This document shows, piece after piece, positions 53,989 to 62,744 of a DNA stretch of 64,000 nucleotides. Source of the DNA: Caballeronia glebae (GTDB lineage Bacteria > Pseudomonadota > Gammaproteobacteria > Burkholderiales > Burkholderiaceae); contig NZ_FCOJ02000027.1 in assembly GCF_001545035.1 (NCBI RefSeq), positions 1 to 64,000 on the forward strand, in the 5' to 3' direction. The notes beneath the pieces are model-generated. The model saw only the letters and a program-made list of their open reading frames with translations. It did no database searches and was not told the DNA's origin. The position numbers and the translations under genes were made by a program. Position 1 is the first letter of the stretch, and each line of letters starts with the position of its first letter.

Positions 53989-54795
53989 TCAATTGTTTTT
54001 GCTTTGCTTGTGCTTGCTTCGAATAACGCGCGACGTGCCGGACGAAGTCCGTTCGCGATCGATGCGCAGCCGATACTGAAAGGTATCGCCACGGAAATAG
54101 AGGTATTCGAAGTCGATGGGCTTGCCGCCGGCATCGTGCGTGAGGCGCTCGATGCGCAGAAGCGGCGCGCCTTTCTTCACGTCGAGCGCCTCCGCGATGT
54201 CCGGCGCGGCCGCGATCGCGTCGATGGCGAGATCGGCGTGACCGAGCGGCACGGCGCAGTCGTTCTCCAGCATCAGGAAGATGTCGCGCGTGGCGAGTTC
54301 CGCGCGCTTCAGGCGTTTCCCGATGGCTTCGGGCAGGAAGGTCACTTCGTACGAAACGGGCGAGCGATTGAGCAGCCGCACACGATGAATCTCGGCGACG
54401 CTGCTGCCTTCGGCGAGCGCGAGTTGCGCGGCTACTTCCGGGGGCGCGGCCACGACGCGCATTTGCACGACGCGGTTGATGATTTCGTGGCCGCTCTCCG
54501 ACATCGCCTCGGCGAAACCCTGCAACGAAGTCACGTTCTGAAACGCCTTCGGTTGCGACACGAACGAGCCTTTGCCGTGGACCTTGAAGATCAGCCCTTC
54601 ATTTTGCAGGTCGCCGAGCGCCTGGCGAATCGTGATGCGGCTTACCTCGAACATCGCCATCAGCTCGCTTTCCGAGGGCATGCGGCCCATTGGCGGATAG
54701 CGGCCGTCGAGAATGCCGGTGCGCAACACATCCTTGATTTGCGTGTAGAGCGGCACGTGCGAATCGAGCGAGACGGAAGGGCGACGGATGGGCAT
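53989..54795 (-). CDS. GntR-family (HutC/UTRA) transcriptional regulator
   Basis: 268 residues. A winged helix (PLYTQIKDVLRTGILDGRY, MPSESELMAMFEVSRITIRQAL near 45) is followed by a UTRA effector domain (~95-250, LLRIERLTHDAGGKPIDFEY). The C-terminus is basic (SRVIRSKHKQSKNN). The start at 54795 (MPIRRPSVSLD) is preferred over upstream Mets, but no good ribosome-binding site is seen. It precedes the flavoprotein operon by 68 bases in the same direction and is probably its regulator, sensing the substrate or a product. Confidence 0.88.
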   Translation of the reverse strand: MPIRRPSVSLDSHVPLYTQIKDVLRTGILDGRYPPMGRMPSESELMAMFEVSRITIRQALGDLQNEGLIFKVHGKGSFVSQPKAFQNVTSLQGFAEAMSESGHEIINRVVQMRVVAAPPEVAAQLALAEGSSVAEIHRVRLLNRSPVSYEVTFLPEAIGKRLKRAELATRDIFLMLENDCAVPLGHADLAIDAIAAAPDIAEALDVKKGAPLLRIERLTHDAGGKPIDFEYLYFRGDTFQYRLRIDRERTSSGTSRVIRSKHKQSKNN

Positions 54796-54953
54796 GAGAG
54801 AGGGATGGCAAGAGAGGCGGTCGCTTCGAGCAGCGATTATAGCGGCGGGCCCGGGGCGCATCGCCATAAACAAATGACGAAATATTGGTTAGCCGCGCCC
54901 GCGCGCTGCCCGAGAATGGTGCCTGACTAGTTCGGATCGAGCGAGGATCGAAG

Positions 54954-55589
54954 ATGAATGAGCGCAGCGCGCGAAATGAGCGAAATGCAGCAACGTCGGG
55001 CTTTTCCTCTTTGCCGCCGGTCACGCTCGTGACCGTGCCCGGTTTGCACGGCAGCGAGGACGCGCATTGGCAGAGCTGGCTCGAAGGTGAGATGCCCGGT
55101 GCGCGGCGCGTCGAGCAACGCGACTGGAACACGCCGAATCTCGCGCTCTGGAGCGATGCGGTCCTCGACGTGCTCGCGGGCATCGACGGTCCGGTCGTCA
55201 TCGCGGCGCATAGCTTCGGATGTCTCGCGACGGGGCATGCGCTCACGCACGCGGGCGCCTCTCGTGAGCACGCGGCGAAGGTCAAGGGCGTATTGTTCGT
55301 CGCGCCCGCGAGTCCGGCGAAGTTCCGTTTCGCGGGGGCGTTCAGTGCGCGCAGGCTCGACACGCTGTCGCTCGTTGTCGGCAGCGAGACCGATCCGTGG
55401 ATGCCGCTCGACGACGCGCGCACGCTCGCGCAGCGCTGGAACAGCGCGTTCGTGAATCTCGGCAACGCGGGGCATATCAATACATCGGCGGGATTCGGGC
55501 CCTGGCCGCTCGCGAAGCATTTTGCCGAAACGCTTGCGCGCCGCGCATCGCCCGAATACGAAGAGGAGGAACGGCGCGCGTATGGTTGA
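54954..55589 (+). CDS. RBBP9/YdeN-family alpha/beta hydrolase
   Basis: 211 residues. The family start TVPGLHGSEDAHWQSWL near 27, serine nucleophile in AAHSFGCLA near 86, Asp in GSETDPWMPL near 143, and His in GNAGHINTSAGFGPWP near 170 form the triad. It is a small cytoplasmic serine hydrolase of unknown substrate. It is divergent from the GntR gene with 158 bases between; whether GntR controls it is unknown. A terminator follows, so it is separate from the sulfate-binding gene downstream. Confidence 0.87.
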   Translation: MNERSARNERNAATSGFSSLPPVTLVTVPGLHGSEDAHWQSWLEGEMPGARRVEQRDWNTPNLALWSDAVLDVLAGIDGPVVIAAHSFGCLATGHALTHAGASREHAAKVKGVLFVAPASPAKFRFAGAFSARRLDTLSLVVGSETDPWMPLDDARTLAQRWNSAFVNLGNAGHINTSAGFGPWPLAKHFAETLARRASPEYEEEERRAYG

Positions 55590-55621
55590 CGCCGTTGTCT
55601 GAGAACGTGTAGTGCATGCAT

Positions 55622-55648
55622 GGCCGCCTTCGGGCGGCCTTTGTTTGT
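55622..55648 (+). terminator. Intrinsic terminator
   Basis: GGCCGCC (55622-55628) and GGCGGCC (55633-55639) enclose a TTCG tetraloop, followed by TTTGTTTGTT. It ends the hydrolase transcript 33 bases after its stop. Confidence 0.88.
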
Positions 55649-55681
55649 TGTGCGGTTGGAACCCTTGTCTCTGGAGAAAAA

Positions 55682-56683
55682 ATGGCGGTTCATAAAAAGC
55701 TGATCATCACCGTTGCGCTCGGCATCGCGGCAAGCATGGCGCACGCGGACACGACGCTGCTCAACGTATCGTATGACGTGACGCGCGAGCTATACAAGGA
55801 TATCGACGCGGCCTTCGTCGCGGACTACAAGAAGAAGACGGGCGAGACGGTATCGGTGCGGCAATCGCATGGCGCATCGAGCGCGCAGGCGCTGTCGGTC
55901 ACGCAGGGATTGCAGGCGGATGTCGTGACGATGAATCAGCCCAACGACATCGACCTGCTCGCTGAGCGCGGCCAGCTCGTGCCCGCGAACTGGCGCAGCC
56001 GTCTGCCGGATGCGAGCGCGCCCTACACGACCACGATGGTGTTTCTCGTGCACAAGGGCAACCCGAAGAACATCAAGGACTGGAGCGATCTCGCGCGGCC
56101 CGGCGTGCAGGTGGTGATTGCGAATCCGAAGACATCGGGCAACGGACGCTATGCGTATCTCGCGGCATGGGGCTTCAAGAAGCAGCAAGGCGCAACCGAT
56201 GCGCAGGCGCGAGACTTCGAGAAAGCCATCTTCAAGAACGTGCCCGTGCTCGATACAGGCGGGCGAGGCGCGACGACGACCTTCACGCAGCGCGGCATCG
56301 GCGATGTGCTCGTCACGTTCGAAAACGAAGTCGGCCTGATGAGCGCGGGGCCGGGCGCGAAGGACTTCGAGGCGGTGTATCCGTCGGTGAGCCTGCTTGC
56401 GGAGCCTCCGGTGTCGATCGTCGACAAGGTCGTGGACAAGCGCGGCACGCGTAAAGAAGCGCAGGCGTATCTCGACTTCCTGTTCACGCCCGCCGCGCAG
56501 GAAATCATCGCGCAGCATCATCTGCGTCCGCGCAATGCCGATGTGCTCGCGAAGCATGCGAGCGAGTTCAGGTCGCTCAAGACCTTCACCGTCGAGCAGA
56601 TGTTCGGAAGCTGGCAGAAGGCGCAGCAGACGCATTTCTCCGATGGCGGGAGCTTCGATCAGGCGGTGGCCGACAAGAACTAA
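55682..56683 (+). CDS. sbp: Periplasmic sulfate-binding protein
   Basis: 333 residues with a signal peptide (MAVHKKLIITVALGIAASMAHA). Sequence features are those of Sbp/CysP: LLNVSYDVTRELYKDID near 25, VSVRQSHGASSAQALSV near 58, DVVTMNQPNDID near 80, and IANPKTSGNGRYAYLAAWG near 142. It binds sulfate or thiosulfate for a CysUWA-type importer, whose genes are not here. GGAG precedes the ATG. It stands as an orphan binding protein near the AprAB-like operon, which suggests a shared sulfur theme but does not prove joint regulation. Confidence 0.92.
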   Translation: MAVHKKLIITVALGIAASMAHADTTLLNVSYDVTRELYKDIDAAFVADYKKKTGETVSVRQSHGASSAQALSVTQGLQADVVTMNQPNDIDLLAERGQLVPANWRSRLPDASAPYTTTMVFLVHKGNPKNIKDWSDLARPGVQVVIANPKTSGNGRYAYLAAWGFKKQQGATDAQARDFEKAIFKNVPVLDTGGRGATTTFTQRGIGDVLVTFENEVGLMSAGPGAKDFEAVYPSVSLLAEPPVSIVDKVVDKRGTRKEAQAYLDFLFTPAAQEIIAQHHLRPRNADVLAKHASEFRSLKTFTVEQMFGSWQKAQQTHFSDGGSFDQAVADKN

Positions 56684-56792
56684 CATCGTCTCGATTGCGA
56701 TCGCGCGTGCGATTTCGATATCGCGTGCGCATCGCGAAGAGCCGTTGGTGAAGGAGGGATTAAGCTGTACGTTTTCCCCCGAGGCGACTGCG

Positions 56793-58085
56793 ATGCCCTC
56801 GTCGAATCCAAGCGCGAAACTCATCGTCGTTACCGTGCTCGTCGGTCTGGGCGCGGGGGTCGGCGGCATGTCGCTGGCGCTGCTGCTTCATCTGATCCAG
56901 CACGTCGCGTTCGGCTACAGCCTCGATGCATTCACCAGCGGCGAGAGCTTTCTCGAAGGCATTTCGGCCGCGTCGCCCGCCCGGCGCTTTATCGTGCTGA
57001 CGCTTTGCGGCGCGGTCGCGGGCTTCGGCTGGTGGGGCCTGCATCGCTTCGGCAAACCGCTCGTCAGCATCGCGAAGGCCGTCAAAGCCGACGATCCGCG
57101 CATGCCGCCCGGCAGCACGATCGCGCATGCGCTCCTGCAGATCGTCACGGTGGCGATGGGTTCGCCGCTCGGCCGCGAAGTCGCGCCGCGCGAAATCGGC
57201 TCGTTGTGGGCGGGCTGGCTCGCGCACTACGCACGGCTCACGCCCGCGCAATCGCGCATCATGGTCGCGTGCGGCGCGGGCGCGGGGCTGGCGGCAGTCT
57301 ATAACGTGCCGCTCGGCGGCGCGGTGTTCGTGCTCGAAGTGCTGCTCTGCACCTTCGACGGCGCGATCATCGCGGCGGCGTTCGTGACCTCGTCGATCGC
57401 GGCGATGGTCGCGTGGATCGGGCTCGGCGACGGCCATCAATATCATCTGCCGGCATTCACGCTGAACGCGCAACTGCTCGCATGGGCCGTCGTCATGGCG
57501 CCGGTTTTCGGGGCGGCCGCGCGGCTTTTCGCGAAGCTCACGAGCGCCGCGCGCGAGAACGCGCCGCGCGGCAAGATGCTGCCGTTGCTGTCGATCGTGA
57601 ATTTCGCGCTGATCGGCGGACTCGTCATCTATTACCCGCAACTCGCCGGCAATGGCAAAGGTCCCGCCGGGCTTTCCTTCGAGGATCACGTGAGCTTCGC
57701 GCTCGCGGGCGTGCTGCTGGTGCTGAAAGTGACGATCGAAGTAAGCTCGCTGCGCGCGGGCGCGCAAGGGGGCCTGCTCACGCCGGGTCTGACCAATGGC
57801 GCGCTGCTCGCCATCGTGCTCGGCAGTGCGTGGAACGGCATCTGGCCCGGCACGCCGCTCGGCGCGTTCGCGGTCATCGGCGCGGGCGCGTTTCTCGGCG
57901 CGGCGATGCAGATGCCCTTGACCGCGCTCGTGCTGATGCTCGAATTCACGCGCTTCGATCACGACTTCCTGATTCCGTCGGCGCTGGCGATCGCGGGCGC
58001 GACGCTCACCTACCGATGGCTCGCGCAAGGTTCGCCGATGCCTTCGGCCGCGCCTCGTCAAACGCTGCAAGGTCTCTCCGATTGA
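56793..58085 (+). CDS. Divergent ClC-family chloride channel-like protein
   Basis: 430 residues with ~10 helices. The gating glutamate motif GSPLGREVAPREIG is present near residue 127. In the next block, YNVPLGGAVFVLEVLL near 170, the second Glu of the EE pair (E. coli ClcA Glu203, the internal proton residue) is Val. The usual GSGIP is replaced by PPGSTIAH near 108. Eukaryotic ClC channels also have Val at the position of Glu203, so uncoupled or channel-like Cl- transport is suggested. GAGG precedes the ATG at 56793. It lies 109 bases after sbp and differs clearly from the ClC at 18205. Confidence 0.87.
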   Translation: MPSSNPSAKLIVVTVLVGLGAGVGGMSLALLLHLIQHVAFGYSLDAFTSGESFLEGISAASPARRFIVLTLCGAVAGFGWWGLHRFGKPLVSIAKAVKADDPRMPPGSTIAHALLQIVTVAMGSPLGREVAPREIGSLWAGWLAHYARLTPAQSRIMVACGAGAGLAAVYNVPLGGAVFVLEVLLCTFDGAIIAAAFVTSSIAAMVAWIGLGDGHQYHLPAFTLNAQLLAWAVVMAPVFGAAARLFAKLTSAARENAPRGKMLPLLSIVNFALIGGLVIYYPQLAGNGKGPAGLSFEDHVSFALAGVLLVLKVTIEVSSLRAGAQGGLLTPGLTNGALLAIVLGSAWNGIWPGTPLGAFAVIGAGAFLGAAMQMPLTALVLMLEFTRFDHDFLIPSALAIAGATLTYRWLAQGSPMPSAAPRQTLQGLSD

Positions 58086-58128
58086 TCGTCGGAGCAATCG
58101 CGATTCGGATAGCGGGACCGGTCCGCGA

Positions 58129-59628
58129 TCAGCGTTGCGCGTCTTGCGCCTGAGCGACGCTCGCCGCCGACGCAACGGGCGAACCCATCGCCTGAAAGAG
58201 CGCGGCGGTGTCGCTCATGCGCGCGCTGCTCGCGCGGATCGTGGCCAGCCGCGCGTTGAGGTACTGCTGCTCGCTGCCGCGTGCGGCGCGCGGCGGGATC
58301 GCGCCGAGACGCACGCGTGCCGCCGCATCCGCCGATGCGTCGCGCGCCGCGTTGCTCGCGCTATCGGCGAAAGCGAGCGCTTCGCTATCCGTTTCGAGCG
58401 ATGCCAGCGTGTTCGCGACGTTCTGAAACGCCGAGAGCACGGTCTGCCGGTATTGATCGACGGCGGCGTCATACGTGGCGATGGCCGCGCGCCGTTGCGC
58501 GAGCAGCGCGCCGCCATGAAAGAGCGGCTGCGACAGCGATGCGCCCACGCTCCACAACGCGCCCGCGCCCGAGAGCGCCGTCGGCCAGTCGAAGCCGCCT
58601 TTGCCCATCGACGCGGATATCGACAAGCTCGGAAACAACTGCGCCGTTGCGACGCCGACTTGCGCCGCCGCCGCTTTCAATGCGGCGTCGGCGGCCTGAA
58701 TGTCGGGGCGCGTTTGCAGCAATTCCGATGGCAACACGACTGGCACGTCGGACGGCACCGCGAGGCTCGCGAGATCCAGATCGTCGGGCGCGCGATCGGG
58801 CGTGCGTCCGAGCAGGACGGCGAGCGCATGACGCGTCGCGAGCCACTGCGCGCGCAAGCCCGGCAATTGCGATGCGAGCGACGCCGCGTTCTGCCGCGCG
58901 TCGAGCATGTCGGCGCGCGATGCCGAGCCGAGCGCGTAGCGGCGTTCGGCATCGTGGGCATCGTCGTTGGCGAGCGCGACGAGACGCCCGGTCACGTCGA
59001 TCTGCGCATGCAGTGCGGCCGCGCCGATCGCGCCCGTCACGATGTTCGCGGCGAGCGCGCGGCGCGCGGCGTCGAGCTGGAAGGCTTGTTGATCGACTTG
59101 CGCGGCGAGCGCCGCATTCGCGAAGCGCGCCCCGCCGAAGAGATCGAACGTGTATTGCGCCTGAATCTGACCGACGAAGAGGTTGTAGAGCACGGTGGGC
59201 GGACCGGCCTCGGGAATGCCGAAGCCGCGTTGCCGCGTCGCTTGCCCGCCCGCGTCGATCTGCGGCAACAGCGACGAGCCCACTTGCGCGCGCAACTGTT
59301 CGCGCGCGGCGACGAGGCTTTTATCCGCCGCCGCGAGATTCGGGCTCGCGCGCAAGCCTTCATCGACGAGCGCATTCAACGTATCCGAGCGATACAGCTT
59401 CCACCATTCGGGCACGGGCTTTCCGCCGACGTCGAAGCGCTGCGACGCACCCTCGGCCGTCACGCTCGCTTGCGCTTGCGGCTCAACGCCGTAATGCGCG
59501 GGCTGCGGCGTCGCGGGCGGCTTGCCATCGGGACCGAACGCGCATGCGCCGAGCGCGATGCACGCCGCAATGCTCGCCGTAATGCTCGCCGTAATGCTCG
59601 CCGTAATGCTCATTAACCGGCGATTCAT
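58129..59628 (-). CDS. RND efflux outer-membrane lipoprotein (NodT family)
   Basis: 499 residues. The lipobox LGAC places the lipidated Cys at residue 29; the signal region contains a SITA repeat. Two OEP repeats (~75-275 and ~290-480) give the TolC-like trimeric barrel and alpha-tunnel: YTFDLFGGARFANAALAAQV, LLGRTPDRAPDDLDLA, LLQTRPDIQAADAALKAAAAQ are NodT/OprM hallmarks. It forms the exit duct of the tripartite pump encoded upstream on this strand, and its ATG overlaps the RND stop (ATGA). The 43 bases after it hold a GGACCGGTCC palindrome at the convergent boundary with the ClC gene. Confidence 0.93.
   Translation of the reverse strand: MNRRLMSITASITASITASIAACIALGACAFGPDGKPPATPQPAHYGVEPQAQASVTAEGASQRFDVGGKPVPEWWKLYRSDTLNALVDEGLRASPNLAAADKSLVAAREQLRAQVGSSLLPQIDAGGQATRQRGFGIPEAGPPTVLYNLFVGQIQAQYTFDLFGGARFANAALAAQVDQQAFQLDAARRALAANIVTGAIGAAALHAQIDVTGRLVALANDDAHDAERRYALGSASRADMLDARQNAASLASQLPGLRAQWLATRHALAVLLGRTPDRAPDDLDLASLAVPSDVPVVLPSELLQTRPDIQAADAALKAAAAQVGVATAQLFPSLSISASMGKGGFDWPTALSGAGALWSVGASLSQPLFHGGALLAQRRAAIATYDAAVDQYRQTVLSAFQNVANTLASLETDSEALAFADSASNAARDASADAAARVRLGAIPPRAARGSEQQYLNARLATIRASSARMSDTAALFQAMGSPVASAASVAQAQDAQR
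59563..59610 (-). repeat. 12-base tandem repeat in the NodT signal peptide
   Basis: CGCCGTAATGCT (plus strand) occurs three times exactly (59575-59610) and once with one mismatch (59563-59574). On the minus strand each unit encodes the four residues Ser-Ile-Thr-Ala within the hydrophobic signal core. Being a multiple of three it cannot shift the frame. Confidence 0.85.
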
Positions 59629-62600
59629 GTCGATGCTCCTTCGCGTTCGTCGAGCTTCACGCGGAACCACGCGGCGTAGAGCGCGGGCAGATAGAACAGC
59701 GTGAGCACGGTCGCGCTCGTGATGCCGCCCATCAGCGCGGTCGCCATCGGGCCGAAGAAGTTGCTGCGCAGAAGCGGAATGAGCGCGAGCACGGCGGCGG
59801 CGGCCGTCAGCGTGATCGGCCTGAAGCGCCGCACGGTCGCGCCGATGATCGCATCGAAACGCTTGTGTCCCGAGGCGATGTCCTGCTCGATCTGATCGAC
59901 GAGAATCACCGAATTGCGCATGATGATGCCGAACATCGCGATAACGCCGAGCATCGCGACGAAGCCGAAGGGCTTGCCGAACGCGAGCAGCGTCACGACC
60001 ACGCCGATCAGTCCGAGCGGCGCGGTGAGCACGACCATCATCACGCGCGAGAAGCTCTGCAACTGGATCATCAGGAGCGTGAGCACGACAATCACCATCA
60101 CCGGCATTTGCTCGTTGATCGACGCCTGGCCCTTGCCGCTTTCCTCCACCGATCCGCCCACTTCGACGCGATAACCCACCGGCAACGCGCGACGAATCTC
60201 GTCGAGCTTCTCGTCGATGGCGTGCGTCACGTCGATGCCTTGCGCGTCGCCCTTCACGTCCGATTGCACGGTGATGGTCGGCTGACGGTCGCGTTCCCAG
60301 ATCACGCCGTATTCGAGCGTATCGACGACGCGGCCCAGCGCGCCCAAAGGCACCGGTCCGTGCGGCGTCGGCATCGCGAGCGTCGCGAGCCGCGAAGGAT
60401 CGGCACGTTCGGCGCGCGGCGCACGCAAATCGACGCTGATCAGCTTGTCGCGTTCGCGATACTGCGTGACGGTCGTGCCGGTCAGCGTCATCGCGAGAAA
60501 GCTCGCTATGTCCTGCGACGTGACGCCCGCATCGCGCGCTTTCTGCTGATCGATCTCGAAGCGCACCGAGCGCTCGGATGGCTCGTCCCAGTCGAACTGC
60601 ACGTTGGTCGTGCGCGAATCGGCGCGCATGTCGGCGGCGACTTGCTCGGCGATATGACGTACCGTTCCGATATCGTCGCCGCTCACGCGGAACTGCACCG
60701 GATAGCCGACCGGCGGACCATTCTCCAGACGCGACAGGCGCGTGCGCACGGCGGGGAAGCGCTCGCGCAACATCGGATCGAGCCAGCGCGCGAGTTGTTC
60801 GCGCGCTTCGACCGACTTCGCGGTGACGACGAATTGCGCGAAGTTCGGCGTCGGCAATTGCTGATCGAGCGGCAGATAGAAGCGCGGCGCGCCCGTGCCG
60901 ACGAAGCTCACCACATGATCGATTTCATCGCGGCCCTTAAGCGCTTCTTCGAGCCGCTTCGCTTCGCGCAACGTCGCGTCGAACGAAGCGCCTTCCTGCA
61001 ATCTGACGTCGATCAGCAACTCGGGCCGGTCCGAGCTTGGAAAGAACTGCTGCGGCACGATCGTGAAGCCCGCCATCGCGATGACGAAGAGCGCGACCGT
61101 GATCGCGAGCACGACGAAGCGCCGCTTCACGCACCATCCGACCCAGCGGCGCAGGCGTCCGTAGAACTTCGTGTCGTAGATATCGTGCTCGTGATCGTCG
61201 GGCAGATGCGCTTCCTTCTTCCGCTCGGGCAGGAGCTTGTAGCCGAGCAACGGAATCAGCACGACCGCCGCGAGCCACGATGCGATCAACGCGATCGCCG
61301 ACACTTCGAAGATCGAGCGCGTGTACTCGCCGGTGCTCGATTTCGCGAGCGCGATCGGCAGGAAGCCCGCGACGGTGACGAGCGTGCCGGTCAGCATCGG
61401 AAATGCCGTGCTCGTGTAGGCGAACGCGGCGGCGCGTGTGCGGTTCCAGCCTTGTTCGAGCTTCACGGCCATCATCTCGACGGCGATGATCGCGTCATCG
61501 ACGAGCAGGCCGAGCGCGAGAATCAGCGTGCCGAGCGAGACCTTGTGCAGGCCGATATCGAAGAGATACATGAAGAGCGCGGTGACGGCGAGCACGATCG
61601 GAATCGAGATCACGACGACCATGCCCGTCCTCACGCCGAGCGACACGAGACTCACGATCAGCACGATGACGACCGCTTCGGCGACCGCTTCGAGAAAGTC
61701 GTCGACGGAATGCGAGACCGCGTGCGGCATGCTCGACACTTCAGTCAGCTTCAAACCCGCAGGTAGTTGCGCACGCAACTTGATCATCTCGCCGTCGAGC
61801 GATTTGCCCAGACGCACGACGTCTTCGCCCGGTTGCATCGTGACGCCGATGCCGAGCACGCTCGCGCCGGCCGAACGCATCTGCGTGGCGGGCGGATCGA
61901 TATAGCCGCGCTTGACCGTTGCAATATCGCCGAGCCGGAACGAGCGGCCGTTCACGTTGATGAGCGTATCGGCGAGCGCGTCGACGCTTTTGAACTGACC
62001 GCTCGGGCGCACGAACACGCGGTCGTTGGGCGTCGTCAAAACGCCGGCCGTCGAGACCGCGTTCTGTCCGTCGATAGCCTGCGCGATCTGCTGCGGCGAA
62101 ATGTTCAGACGCGTGAGCGTGGTATTGGGAATCTCCACATAGATGCGCTCTTCCTGATCGCTGAAGTAATCGACCTTCGCGACGCCGGGCACGCGCAACA
62201 GGACCGTGCGCAACGCATCGGCGTAGTCGTGCAGTTGCGCGGGCGAGAAGCCGTCGCCTTCGAGCGCATAGATGTTGGTGTAGACGTCACCGAACTCGTC
62301 GTTGAAGAACGGGCCTTGCACGCCAGGCGGCAAGGTTGCGGCGATATCGCCCACTTTCTTGCGGATCTGATACCACTCCTCGGGCACGTCCTTCGCGGGC
62401 GCGGAATCCTTCATCTGAAAGAAGATGAGCGATTCGCCGGGGCGCGAATAGCTGCGCATGAAATCCGTATGCGGCGTTTCCTGCAGCTTGCGCGCGATGC
62501 GGTCGGTCACTTCCTCCTGCACCTGACGCGCGCTCGCGCCGGGCCAGAACGTGCGGATCACCATCACGCGGAACGTGAAGGGCGGATCTTCCGACTGCGC

Positions 62601-62744
62601 GAGCCGCGTGTACGCGAGGATGCCGAAGATCGTCGCCATCGCGATCAGGAACACGACGAGCGCGCGATGCCGCAGCGCCCACGCCGAGAGATTGAAGCGG
62701 CCTTCTTCGTGGCGATACGCGTCGTCGTCGCGAGGGTCGCTCAT
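59625..62744 (-). CDS. RND-family efflux pump permease
   Basis: 1039 residues, the normal length. The N-terminal helix (LSAWALRHRALVVFLIAM near 20), two large periplasmic loops, and 12 transmembrane segments are visible. The proton-relay helix reads LALGLLVDDAIIAVEMM near 400 with the adjacent aspartates; a second block FGIIMRNSVILVDQIEQD is near 925. The family resembles the heavy-metal or multidrug HAE subgroup without clear metal signatures. The start at 62744 overlaps the adaptor stop by 4 bases. Substrates are unknown. Confidence 0.94.
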   Translation of the reverse strand: MSDPRDDDAYRHEEGRFNLSAWALRHRALVVFLIAMATIFGILAYTRLAQSEDPPFTFRVMVIRTFWPGASARQVQEEVTDRIARKLQETPHTDFMRSYSRPGESLIFFQMKDSAPAKDVPEEWYQIRKKVGDIAATLPPGVQGPFFNDEFGDVYTNIYALEGDGFSPAQLHDYADALRTVLLRVPGVAKVDYFSDQEERIYVEIPNTTLTRLNISPQQIAQAIDGQNAVSTAGVLTTPNDRVFVRPSGQFKSVDALADTLINVNGRSFRLGDIATVKRGYIDPPATQMRSAGASVLGIGVTMQPGEDVVRLGKSLDGEMIKLRAQLPAGLKLTEVSSMPHAVSHSVDDFLEAVAEAVVIVLIVSLVSLGVRTGMVVVISIPIVLAVTALFMYLFDIGLHKVSLGTLILALGLLVDDAIIAVEMMAVKLEQGWNRTRAAAFAYTSTAFPMLTGTLVTVAGFLPIALAKSSTGEYTRSIFEVSAIALIASWLAAVVLIPLLGYKLLPERKKEAHLPDDHEHDIYDTKFYGRLRRWVGWCVKRRFVVLAITVALFVIAMAGFTIVPQQFFPSSDRPELLIDVRLQEGASFDATLREAKRLEEALKGRDEIDHVVSFVGTGAPRFYLPLDQQLPTPNFAQFVVTAKSVEAREQLARWLDPMLRERFPAVRTRLSRLENGPPVGYPVQFRVSGDDIGTVRHIAEQVAADMRADSRTTNVQFDWDEPSERSVRFEIDQQKARDAGVTSQDIASFLAMTLTGTTVTQYRERDKLISVDLRAPRAERADPSRLATLAMPTPHGPVPLGALGRVVDTLEYGVIWERDRQPTITVQSDVKGDAQGIDVTHAIDEKLDEIRRALPVGYRVEVGGSVEESGKGQASINEQMPVMVIVVLTLLMIQLQSFSRVMMVVLTAPLGLIGVVVTLLAFGKPFGFVAMLGVIAMFGIIMRNSVILVDQIEQDIASGHKRFDAIIGATVRRFRPITLTAAAAVLALIPLLRSNFFGPMATALMGGITSATVLTLFYLPALYAAWFRVKLDEREGAST

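Noticed and set aside
59563..59610. Phase-variable frameshifting repeat in the NodT gene
   Set aside because: The unit is 12 bases, so changes in copy number keep the reading frame; on/off switching is not expected.
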